A DNA stretch of 64,000 nucleotides, taken from Leptospira hartskeerlii (lineage in GTDB: Bacteria > Spirochaetota > Leptospiria > Leptospirales > Leptospiraceae). Location: positions 1 to 64,000 of the forward strand of contig NZ_NPDL01000004.1 of the NCBI RefSeq assembly GCF_002811475.1, written 5' to 3'. The first letter of the stretch is position 1; every line of letters begins with the position of its first letter. The notes below the pieces were generated by a model, which worked only from the letters and a program-made list of their open reading frames with translations, searched no databases and was not told the origin of the DNA. Position numbers and translations under genes: made by a program. This document shows, in pieces, positions 10,185-20,444 of this stretch.

Positions 10185-11018
10185 TCAGAGGGTTTTGTTC
10201 CAATCTATGAACTGTTCTCCGGGCACTCTCTGGCAATTGGGACAGAAGAAGGAATCGTGACCCAAAACATTCGCTCTGCGGATCGTGGTTCCACAACGTG
10301 GACATGGTTCATTCTTCCGATTCCTGACTTTCACATGCTCTCGAACCTTAAAATCCAGAGGAGCCTGTTTTTTGCGGATATAATCTATAGAGTCGTTTAA
10401 GACGGATTTGATGCTATGATAGAGTTGGATCTTCTCTTCTTCCGAAAGTTTGTTACAAGGAGTTTTGGGATGGATCTTAGAATTGAAAAGAATCTCGTCT
10501 GCGTATGCATTTCCGATAGCACTGAGTTTAGTCTGGTCCATAAGAAAAACACGGGTTTGCTGTCGATTCTTCTCCATTCTTTTTAAAAATTCTTCTTGGG
10601 TAAAGTTTTCGGAAAGAAGATCAACTCCTTGATCAGAAAACTTTGGGATTTGGGAGAAGTATTCAGGTTCCGTAAAATATACCTTTCCCATATGAACGTC
10701 GTCTGCATAGTTCAGGATCTTATTTTGGAATTTGATCCGAACTGCGAGATCCTTCTTTTTATATTTTGGATCTAAGGAGAAACGACCGGCAAGCATCGGA
10801 TGGATGATAATATTTCTGGGACCGAATTTAAAATTCAGAAAAGGTCCGGTTCTCTCCAATGTTTCGAAAGTAGAACCAATAAACGAAGTTTCCGATTTTC
10901 CGCCGCTTAGGTTACGAACAACAAGAGGATCTAAGATCTCTATCTCTTGGATTATTTCACCTGGAAGTTCTTTTAAAAGACGTTCTCGAATGACTACCAG
11001 ATCCGGAAGTTCGGGCAT
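10185..11018 (-). CDS. mutM: Fpg/Nei-family DNA glycosylase, divergent active site
   Basis: Members of this family remove oxidised bases and nick the resulting abasic site using the N-terminal proline. The 277-residue protein starts MPELPDL, keeping the catalytic Pro and Glu. It has the helix-two-turn-helix segment AIGNAYADEILF near residue 165 and a C-terminal zinc finger with four cysteines (CPRCG and CPNCQ). Three positions differ from classical Fpg: the second Glu is Asp, the Lys57 position reads Pro in RTGPFL, and the zinc-finger Arg reads His in GHDSFF. The lesion range may therefore differ from that of MutM, and the symbol is provisional. It is followed by the 5S gene and lies 9 bases after the large unknown gene upstream. 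Confidence 0.85.
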   Translation of the reverse strand: MPELPDLVVIRERLLKELPGEIIQEIEILDPLVVRNLSGGKSETSFIGSTFETLERTGPFLNFKFGPRNIIIHPMLAGRFSLDPKYKKKDLAVRIKFQNKILNYADDVHMGKVYFTEPEYFSQIPKFSDQGVDLLSENFTQEEFLKRMEKNRQQTRVFLMDQTKLSAIGNAYADEILFNSKIHPKTPCNKLSEEEKIQLYHSIKSVLNDSIDYIRKKQAPLDFKVREHVKVRNRKNEPCPRCGTTIRRANVLGHDSFFCPNCQRVPGEQFIDWNKTL

Positions 11019-11027
11019 AGGATTTTC

Positions 11028-13367
<2,340 letters not shown>

Positions 13368-13498
13368 GTTTTGCACCGTATCGGAACAACAATCCGAGTA
13401 AGGAAATTTTCTATCGTTTCCTTCCAACCAAGATCTATAAAAGAAAGGGAGAATGAAACAATTTTATTCCGCTCAGTATTGGCTGAAATTAGATCGAA

Positions 13499-14755
13499 TT
13501 AATCCGTATTAGTACTTAGAATTTCGCCTATTTTTCGTATTCCTTCTTGGATTTCCGAATCTTCTCTGGCAAAACTAATACGGACAGAATCCTCACCGTA
13601 ATTATCTCCACTTTTAGTAACCGGAAAGAAATATTTACCTGGGACTATAATGACCCCTTTTTCTTTCATTAGGGGATATATTTCAGAAATTTTTTTGCGA
13701 AGTCCCGTAAATTTGACCCAAAGAAAGAAGGCTCCTTCGCTTTCATGGATCTTATAATTCAACTTGCCGTTCCATTCTTTACGGATGGATGAAATAGCAA
13801 GTTCCCTTTTTTTGAGATAGTAAGGTTTTACTATGTCTCGAGAAAGTTTAAGCCATTCTCCCGATCTTACGAATTCCAAAGCAATGTATTGGCCTAAATT
13901 TCCTCCGGCCAAGTTCAGAACTGCATTCGCTTTATTTAATGCTTTTATAATTTCAGGATCTCCTAAAACAAAACCTGTTCTGACACCAGGCAAACCTATT
14001 TTAGAAAAACTGAAACTTTGGATCATTCCTTCCGAATGAAATAATTTTTCATCCGAAAAAACGATCCCTGGAAAAGGAAATCCATATGCGTTATCTAATA
14101 AGAATGGAATATTTCTACTTCTCGCAAACTTAAGTATCTGTTCTAATTCTTCTTTCTTCGCAACTCTTCCGGTTGGATTTGTAGGTCGGGACAAAACCAC
14201 ACATCCTAGATCTTCTTTTACACTATCAAAAGAAGAAGGATCCAACTCGTAACGAAATCCATCTTCTGAAGTAGCAACTTCTTTGCCTAAAGAATAAGAA
14301 AATGAATCCGGATCAATCGGTTGATCCAAGTAGCCAATGTATTCCGGTAAAATCGGTAAGAATATTTTTTTGAAACTTCCGTCTTCAAATCTTCCGGAAT
14401 AGAAATTTAGTAAAAGATAAAATGCGTTTTGGGAACCGTTAGTGATCGCAATCTGATCTTTGGAAATAGAGTTTCCGGTTTCGGAACTTAATAAAGAAGC
14501 AAGTGTTTCTAAAGTTTCCTCTTTGCCTGTGGGAGTTTCATACTTTCCCAATATGGAATCCCATGCACCTGACTCAGAGAATTTGCTTAAGATCTTTCTC
14601 CAAACTTCTTCCACTTCCGGGATTAAAGAAGGGCTTCCACCACCCAACATGGAGACCCCGGGAGCAAGATTGCCAAGGTCCTCCATCAATTGGCCGATCC
14701 CTGTTTGGTTACGAAATTTGGCTCCGAATTTGGAAAAAATGAAATCTTTACCCAT
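13499..14755 (-). CDS. avtA: Valine-pyruvate aminotransferase (AvtA-like)
   Basis: This fold-type I PLP enzyme would transfer an amino group between valine or alanine and 2-oxo acids. The 418-residue product has the AvtA-type N terminus (FSKFGAKFRNQTGIGQLMED), the substrate loop LGGGSPSLIP, the PLP contacts NGSQNAFY and PTNPTGR, and the PLP lysine in SFSKIGLPGVRTG near residue 245. I chose the ATG at 14755; a TTG at 14782 would add nine residues. It stands alone, divergent from the adenylate cyclase gene. Other class I/II aminotransferase activities cannot be excluded. Confidence 0.85.
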   Translation of the reverse strand: MGKDFIFSKFGAKFRNQTGIGQLMEDLGNLAPGVSMLGGGSPSLIPEVEEVWRKILSKFSESGAWDSILGKYETPTGKEETLETLASLLSSETGNSISKDQIAITNGSQNAFYLLLNFYSGRFEDGSFKKIFLPILPEYIGYLDQPIDPDSFSYSLGKEVATSEDGFRYELDPSSFDSVKEDLGCVVLSRPTNPTGRVAKKEELEQILKFARSRNIPFLLDNAYGFPFPGIVFSDEKLFHSEGMIQSFSFSKIGLPGVRTGFVLGDPEIIKALNKANAVLNLAGGNLGQYIALEFVRSGEWLKLSRDIVKPYYLKKRELAISSIRKEWNGKLNYKIHESEGAFFLWVKFTGLRKKISEIYPLMKEKGVIIVPGKYFFPVTKSGDNYGEDSVRISFAREDSEIQEGIRKIGEILSTNTD

Positions 14756-14855
14756 AAGGTTATTCCACTTTTCTTTTTGCAAAACTGCCGAAAAGATAAT
14801 CTAAGAGAGGTGGGAATTTTTTTCTATTATCCCATCAACCTCTCTGGAGAAGCCG

Positions 14856-16784
14856 ATGCAAACGATTGATCCCATCGATTATACTGACATGTTGGATCCG
14901 AATACCTTGGACCTTCAGACCTATTTAGAAAAATTTCCATGGGAGGAAAAATGGACCTCTTTAGGAGAGCCAATTGAAAAACTTTGGAAATTCGATCTAG
15001 ATGTCTCTCCCCAAGAAGTATGGCCTTGGCTCATAGACACTTCTTCTTTTAATAAAAGGATAGATATTCCTGAGATGAAATTTCAGGAGATCAACGGACG
15101 CCTTTTCGGAAAGTCCAAAAATGCAGGCATCCCTTCCGAATGGGAAGAAGTTCCCTGGGAGTGGGAATACTGCAAACAACTCAATAATGCACGTATCTAT
15201 TCCAAAGGGTTCGCTCACTATGTAAGAGTTAGATATCTTGTTTATCCATTAGGAGAAGATTCCACAAGACTATTCGTTTACTTCGGTTGGATCCCTAAAG
15301 GTTGGCTCGGAAAAACTCTCTTAAAGATCGGAATGGTCCAACTTGAAAAAGCATATATTAAAGGCCTAAAAGGCGTAGTAGAAGATGTAATCAAAACGAG
15401 ATCTTATAGTTGGTTGGGACCAAGCGCGTTAAGCATAATCAAAGAAACAAGATCAGAAAAAAATCCTGTCTTTCCTGCGAGAATGCAACAGATTAGAGTT
15501 GGATATATCAGAGAAGGCCAACCCAGAGAACTAGTTGATAAAGTTTTAAATTATATTTTGGACGCAGATGAATCCGATCTTTATCGGATACGTATCAAAG
15601 CATTATCCAAGGCTTGGAAAATTTCCGAAAAAGAATTGCTGCTCGTATTTTTACACGGATGCAGATTGGGATTATTCACAATGAGCTGGGATGTGGTATG
15701 CCCACATTGTAGAGGAGTCAGAACTGAAGCACAACATTTAGGAGATCTTCCTACAAAAGATACCTGCGAAGTCTGCGAGATACAATTCGAAGCAAATCAG
15801 TTAAATTCGATCGAGATCACTTTCCACGTACATCCTTCTATTCGAGAAGTGCAAAAGAGAATGTTCTGCGCTGCAGAGCCTGCAACCAAAAGCCATATCA
15901 GATTCCAAAAATATTTGGATTCGGGAGAAACATATAATTCTAAACTTCTACTTTCTCCAGGCGTTTATAGACTCAGAGTAAATGGTGAAAAAAATTATTC
16001 TCTATTAGAAATTAAAGAAGAAGTCCCAAATGAGACCTTAGTTTGGAAAACAGGCGAGACCCCGGAGCAGATAGAGATCGCGGATCATCCTAATCTAATT
16101 TTAGAAAATCTTTCTTCGTCCAGAAAAGGTTTTGTGATCGAAGAAAGAAAAGAAGACCAAGATTGCCTTAGGCCTACTGACTTATTCAATTTCCAAGACT
16201 TCAGGGATCTATTCTCCCAAGAAGCCCTTTCTACAGACCTGCAATTAGATATTGGAATGCAGACGATCTTGTTCACGGACATTGTGGGATCTACAAAATT
16301 CTATTACAACAAAGGAGACTCCGGCGCATTCTCGGAAGTCCGATATCATTTCGTTGAAGTTTATAAAGTAGTGAGAGAATTCCAAGGAGCCGTTGTCAAA
16401 ACGATTGGAGACGCAGTGATGGCTGCCTTCCCTTCTCCAACTGCGGCGGTAGAAGCTTCCGTTAGGCTCCAAGAATTTTTTTCGGAAGAAAATACTGAGA
16501 CTCCGATCCGAATTCGTATCAGTCTACATACAGGGCCTTGTTTAGCAGTGAACCTGAATAGCAATATAGACTATTTTGGGAATACGGTCAACTTCGCGGC
16601 AAAGTTACAAGCAATCGCAGATGGCGGAGAAGTAGTATTCTCGGAAGCAGTCTTTAGAGACAAACAACTCCGTCACTTGATGACAGAAAAAGGTTGGAAA
16701 GTAAAAAGAGTAAAATTCAACCAAAGCTGGATCAATGAAGAAACCCTGGCTTATAAATTGGTGTTCAACGGTGCAAAATTATGA
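14856..16784 (+). CDS. Class III adenylate cyclase with N-terminal SRPBCC domain
   Basis: The C-terminal domain (about 465-640) is a class III nucleotide cyclase making cAMP. It has the first metal Asp in ILFTDIVGST, the second in KTIGDAVMAAF with the adenine-specifying Lys, and the partner Asp in DYFGNTVN. The transition-state Asn is present (N579), but the usual Arg four residues on is Lys (NFAAK, K583). Residues about 45-190 resemble an SRPBCC/polyketide-cyclase lipid-binding fold. A middle region with a CPHC...CEVC zinc-ribbon-like pair and FHVHPSIREVQKR resembles DUF5939. No membrane segment is seen. The next gene starts within its stop codon region (4-base overlap). Confidence 0.92.
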   Translation: MQTIDPIDYTDMLDPNTLDLQTYLEKFPWEEKWTSLGEPIEKLWKFDLDVSPQEVWPWLIDTSSFNKRIDIPEMKFQEINGRLFGKSKNAGIPSEWEEVPWEWEYCKQLNNARIYSKGFAHYVRVRYLVYPLGEDSTRLFVYFGWIPKGWLGKTLLKIGMVQLEKAYIKGLKGVVEDVIKTRSYSWLGPSALSIIKETRSEKNPVFPARMQQIRVGYIREGQPRELVDKVLNYILDADESDLYRIRIKALSKAWKISEKELLLVFLHGCRLGLFTMSWDVVCPHCRGVRTEAQHLGDLPTKDTCEVCEIQFEANQLNSIEITFHVHPSIREVQKRMFCAAEPATKSHIRFQKYLDSGETYNSKLLLSPGVYRLRVNGEKNYSLLEIKEEVPNETLVWKTGETPEQIEIADHPNLILENLSSSRKGFVIEERKEDQDCLRPTDLFNFQDFRDLFSQEALSTDLQLDIGMQTILFTDIVGSTKFYYNKGDSGAFSEVRYHFVEVYKVVREFQGAVVKTIGDAVMAAFPSPTAAVEASVRLQEFFSEENTETPIRIRISLHTGPCLAVNLNSNIDYFGNTVNFAAKLQAIADGGEVVFSEAVFRDKQLRHLMTEKGWKVKRVKFNQSWINEETLAYKLVFNGAKL

Positions 16785-17155
16785 TCTTCAAAATAATTTC
16801 TCTTCTTTTAGCCGCTTATTTCATTTTCGCGGGTGCAGTTCAGTACAACGATCCTGATCCACTTCATTGGATGCTTTTATATTTTACTTCTTCTTTGGCA
16901 TGTATACTTGCCGCGTTCGATAAGGATAAACTTCCTTTGTTGTATATTATCATCGGTATGGCGGGAATTGAGATCGCAGCTACAGTTGATGGATTTTTTG
17001 ATTGGTTAAGATCAGGGAACGAAAATCTGATCACTGCAAAGATGACTGACGAAAAACCATATATCGAACTCGGAAGAGAGTTTTTAGGAGCCTTGATCAG
17101 TCTCGTAGTGATTGTCTGGCTTTGGTACAGAAAACGTCCTAATAATTCTAAATAA
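16781..17155 (+). CDS. TMEM220-like small membrane protein
   Basis: This 124-residue protein has about four membrane segments. Near its N terminus it carries the family hallmark QYNDPDPLHWMLLYF, as in the TMEM220 (transmembrane family 220) group. Its function is unknown. It overlaps the adenylate cyclase gene by ATGA and is followed six bases later by the patatin gene, so the three form an operon. Confidence 0.85.
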   Translation: MIFKIISLLLAAYFIFAGAVQYNDPDPLHWMLLYFTSSLACILAAFDKDKLPLLYIIIGMAGIEIAATVDGFFDWLRSGNENLITAKMTDEKPYIELGREFLGALISLVVIVWLWYRKRPNNSK

Positions 17156-17160
17156 CCCAA

Positions 17161-18045
17161 ATGTCATTTTTACCTAAGTTTACAAAAAAGAAAAAAGGAA
17201 AAGCGCTCATTATAGAAGGCGGAGGAATGAGAGGTTCCTTCGCAGGCGGAGTACTTTCTTCCATGGCTCCTACTTATCCTCCGAGTAAATTCGATCTGAT
17301 TGTTGCAGTTTCTTCCGGTTCTTGTTCTTCTGCGTATTATGTTACTGAACCAAATCCTTCTGCTGAAGATATTGAAAGGGCGCTGGATATTTGGAGAAAA
17401 GAATTAGCAGGAAATCATCTCATCTCTTTTTGGAATCTGTTTAGAGGAAAAAGAATATTAGATCAAGATTATCTAATAGATCATATATTCCAAGAGAAGG
17501 TTCCGATTAAGGCTGAAGTTCTGAAACAAAAGAAGACAGTGCCGTTCTATATTGTTGTTAGTAATTTCAGAACATTGCAACCGGAATATATAAGAGCTAC
17601 TTATCAAAATCTTTTTCCACTTTTAAAAGCTGCAACCTCTTTGCCGATTGCAACCAAAGGATACGGTTTATTGGAAAATTCAAAGTATACAGACGGCGGA
17701 GTTTTAGATCCTATCCCGGTCGAAGCAGTATTATCCGCAGGTTATAAGGATATTACAGTTATTCTCACAAAACCAATGGATTTTAGACTTGCTCCTACAA
17801 GTCCGCTGCTGGGAAGTTTGGCGTTTCCTAAATTCCCGGAAATGGGAAAAGCTTTTATAGAACAAAGATACCATCGTTATAACCGAGCCATGGAAATACT
17901 GAATGATCCACCTAAAGGGATCCGCTTTGAAATTATAGCCCCTGAAAAAACTCTTCCTGCAGGAAGAATGACCACAAATGCAAATCTACTCCAGGAAAAC
18001 GTTCGATTAGGGATAGAGCTGGGAAAAAAGGTTTTTCCTAAGTAA
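17161..18045 (+). CDS. Patatin-like phospholipase
   Basis: Patatin-like enzymes are Ser-Asp dyad lipid acyl hydrolases. The 294-residue protein has the oxyanion motif EGGGMRGSFAGGVL near residue 20, a nucleophile elbow VAVSSGS near 50, and the DGG motif with the catalytic Asp in YTDGGVLDPIP near 178. The elbow reads AxSxG rather than GxSxG. The overall form resembles the YjjU/RssA-like bacterial group. No signal peptide is visible, so it is likely cytoplasmic. It lies in the adenylate cyclase-TMEM220 operon. Confidence 0.9.
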   Translation: MSFLPKFTKKKKGKALIIEGGGMRGSFAGGVLSSMAPTYPPSKFDLIVAVSSGSCSSAYYVTEPNPSAEDIERALDIWRKELAGNHLISFWNLFRGKRILDQDYLIDHIFQEKVPIKAEVLKQKKTVPFYIVVSNFRTLQPEYIRATYQNLFPLLKAATSLPIATKGYGLLENSKYTDGGVLDPIPVEAVLSAGYKDITVILTKPMDFRLAPTSPLLGSLAFPKFPEMGKAFIEQRYHRYNRAMEILNDPPKGIRFEIIAPEKTLPAGRMTTNANLLQENVRLGIELGKKVFPK

Positions 18046-18109
18046 AAATCCCAACCCTTTGTCCAATTTCCAAAACCTCGTTTGATATATAAGTAGCAAA
18101 AGAGGTTTT

Positions 18110-19051
18110 ATGAAACGTATCTTATTATGGTCTATCTCGATCATTCTTCTACTTGTTCCGATATTTGTGAGTTTTGGGATTTGGTCCGCAAGCAATCAGT
18201 TATTATTTCCTGTTTGGAGAGATAATCAGGACTTCTCCGCATGTAATTCGGAAACGGAAAAACATTGGGGACCATTTTGTGGAAATTTAAGAAATTCTAA
18301 TGAGTTCAAATTCGAAGAACTCAAGATACCTTCTTCAAATGGATTTGATCTTCCAGCTTGGAAAGTAAGCACACTCGAAAATGGAAAAGGAAAATCTAAA
18401 GGTGTGATTTTTTTAGTTCACGGCGGAGGAAGTGATAAAAGAGAAATGACAAAACATATCCGATTCTTTCTGAAAAGCGGATTAGATGTTTTTAGTTTCG
18501 ATTTCGGTTGCCATGGAGAAGCAAGCTGCACAATACCTGGACTGAGTTACGGTTATAGAGAATCCAAAGATGTACTGTCTGTATATCGTTATCTTTCAGA
18601 AAGATATGATAAGATCTACGCGTTAGGAAGCTCCGTTGGAGCTTCTTCCATTCTGATCTCTTTGCCCGAGATGCCTAAACTTTCCGGGGTGATTGCAGAG
18701 AATCCAATGTATAATTTCGAAAGATTAATTATGGAATTTCCCGGTACAACGAAAGACATTCCTGCTTTGTTTTCTTATATTCTGATTAAACTCACTCAAT
18801 TCAGAGGAAAGTTCGAAACGATTCCAAGTCCAGCGAGTTCTTTAGCAAACGTTAACTATGTGCCAATCCTATTCATTCATAGTAAAGAAGATCAGGTTGT
18901 TTCTTTTCAACAAAGCCAGGACTTAGCGAATCTTTATAAAGGACCAAAGGAAATTTGGTTTCCGGAAAAAGGAGAACATGGTACTGCTCGGGATGTAAAC
19001 CCAAATGAGTATGAGAAAAGAGTAAGTGCCTTTTTGGATGGATTAAAATAG
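18110..19051 (+). CDS. Alpha/beta hydrolase with N-terminal membrane anchor
   Basis: The 313-residue protein begins with a hydrophobic anchor or signal segment (about 4-26). The hydrolase fold follows: the oxyanion region FLVHGGGSD near 105, the nucleophile elbow LGSSVGASS near 175, the acid in FIHSKEDQV near 265, and the His in KGEHGTA near 290. All triad members are present. The substrate is unknown; the form resembles the BEM46/dienelactone-hydrolase-like serine hydrolases. It is the last gene before a strong hairpin at 19061-19090. Confidence 0.88.
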   Translation: MKRILLWSISIILLLVPIFVSFGIWSASNQLLFPVWRDNQDFSACNSETEKHWGPFCGNLRNSNEFKFEELKIPSSNGFDLPAWKVSTLENGKGKSKGVIFLVHGGGSDKREMTKHIRFFLKSGLDVFSFDFGCHGEASCTIPGLSYGYRESKDVLSVYRYLSERYDKIYALGSSVGASSILISLPEMPKLSGVIAENPMYNFERLIMEFPGTTKDIPALFSYILIKLTQFRGKFETIPSPASSLANVNYVPILFIHSKEDQVVSFQQSQDLANLYKGPKEIWFPEKGEHGTARDVNPNEYEKRVSAFLDGLK

Positions 19052-19060
19052 AGAAGTGGG

Positions 19061-19090
19061 AGGGGGTTCGGCGTTACGCTTCGAACCCCT
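19061..19090. terminator. Hairpin between alpha/beta hydrolase and tmRNA
   Basis: The inverted repeat AGGGGGTTCG ... CGAACCCCT forms a stable stem with an 11-base loop. AT-rich DNA follows on both sides. It would end the hydrolase operon (plus) and the ssrA transcript (minus). Confidence 0.65.
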
Positions 19091-19114
19091 TAGATTTTAT
19101 TTGAAAAATTTCAA

Positions 19115-19458
19115 TGGAGACGCCGGGGTTCGAACCCGGGTCCTATTGTGCCTCAATGGGGCCTCTACATGTTTGTCTTATGTTTTAAATCTCGAAAGGC
19201 CTTAGCCCATAAGCAGGCGTGTCCTTCCTATCCGATCCAAATACTCTCTAAATCGTGAACCGAAAACCGATCTAAAAAGTCTCCCGTTTAAGGCAGAAGA
19301 AAAACCACCGGGAGAGTAAGCTTTTCTTCCGTAGTAGCGATTAAGCTGCTAGTGCTAATTCGTTGTTAGCGTTTAATGTTTTGAAGGTTTTTAAGAGGCC
19401 CCTCACCCCTACATGCCACCACATCTTAACTACAACAGTCGAAACCTAATTCGTCCCC
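19115..19458 (-). ncRNA. ssrA: Transfer-messenger RNA (tmRNA)
   Basis: tmRNA frees ribosomes stalled on broken mRNAs and tags the product for proteolysis. The 5' end GGGGACG pairs with the 3' end CGTCTCC, and CCA is encoded at 19115-19117. The T-arm GGGTTCGAACCC is intact. The tag frame at 19341-19370 reads ANNELALAA-stop, with the usual hydrophobic AA end. The length is about 344 nt, normal for one-piece tmRNA. Confidence 0.96.
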
Positions 19459-19537
19459 GTAGATTTAATAGTTAGACTAAAAATCCGTTGAGCTAGTCAG
19501 GAAATCAAGAAAAAGTAGATCAGTTGGTGCTTCTATT

Positions 19538-20383
19538 TTGAAAATTTTTATTCTACTTGTCTCCGTTTTATCGGTCTATTGCGGAATATCTTCTTCCCCA
19601 AAAATCAAAAATCCAAGTCCCCAAATTTCAGGTTCGGTGTCTCCTACTGAATTGCAGAATGGACTGTATGCGATCCTACTTGGGAAATCATTCTACCCGA
19701 ATCGACTCACAAATTCAGACAAAGAGGAAGGGGAATCCGAGATCGCATTTTTATTCTATTTGATAAAATTAGAAAAACGTTATATTTTAATCGATACCGG
19801 AACTTCTTCAATATCTACTCCCGAGATCACAGTCCATAATTGGATCTCTCCGGATAAAATTTTAGGGTCTGCAGGGATCAAACCTGGAATGATTGGAGAG
19901 ATAATTCTCACTCATTTTCATTTGGATCATTCTGGGGGAATTGGTCTTTTTCCAAATGCAAAAATTTATGTTACGCCGGAAGATTGGAATTCACTTAAAA
20001 AGACAAATCAATACGCAAGTTTAAGGCTATTAGCCAAAGAAAGATCAGGAAAAGTCCAATTTGTAAATTCCAGTCTGGAAGTTTTCCAAAACTTTCGGAT
20101 CTTATTAACTAGAGGACATACTCAAGGCTCGATTGCCATAGAATGGTTGGCCTCTCCCGGGAAAAAATTTCTAATCACCGGAGATGAATGTTATTGGGTA
20201 GAATTTTGCAAACAAGGCCAGGGACTTTCTTCGGAGGGGACCTTCTCCCTTTCCAATAATAAGGAATTTTTAGACTATGTTTCCGTTGTGTCTTCAAGCG
20301 GAACTAAAATTTTAACGATGCATGATCCCGCGGTTTTATCTTTAGGTGAAGAGATATTTCCGAGGATTTATAAGTTAGATTAA
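19538..20383 (+). CDS. MBL-fold metallo-hydrolase, lipoprotein
   Basis: This 281-residue protein has a signal peptide ending in a lipobox-like LSVYC, so it is probably lipid-anchored at the periplasmic face or exported. The metallo-beta-lactamase fold shows the metal motif THFHLDHSGG near residue 125, the later His in TRGHTQGS near 197, and the Asp in ITGDE. It resembles N-acyl-homoserine-lactone lactonase-like members, but the substrate is unknown. The start is TTG at 19538, chosen because it directly precedes the hydrophobic signal sequence. It stands alone and ends at a terminator. Confidence 0.87.
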   Translation: MKIFILLVSVLSVYCGISSSPKIKNPSPQISGSVSPTELQNGLYAILLGKSFYPNRLTNSDKEEGESEIAFLFYLIKLEKRYILIDTGTSSISTPEITVHNWISPDKILGSAGIKPGMIGEIILTHFHLDHSGGIGLFPNAKIYVTPEDWNSLKKTNQYASLRLLAKERSGKVQFVNSSLEVFQNFRILLTRGHTQGSIAIEWLASPGKKFLITGDECYWVEFCKQGQGLSSEGTFSLSNNKEFLDYVSVVSSSGTKILTMHDPAVLSLGEEIFPRIYKLD

Positions 20384-20419
20384 AAAAAATCCCCCGGAAA
20401 CAAACCCGAGGGATTTTTT
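20384..20419. terminator. Bidirectional terminator between convergent genes
   Basis: The stem AAATCCC(C)CGG ... CCCGAGGGATTT has an A-run on one side and a T-run on the other. It separates the convergent MBL-fold and acyl-CoA synthetase genes. Confidence 0.85.
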
Positions 20420-20444
20420 AATACATCGATTAGAATCTAAGTTT

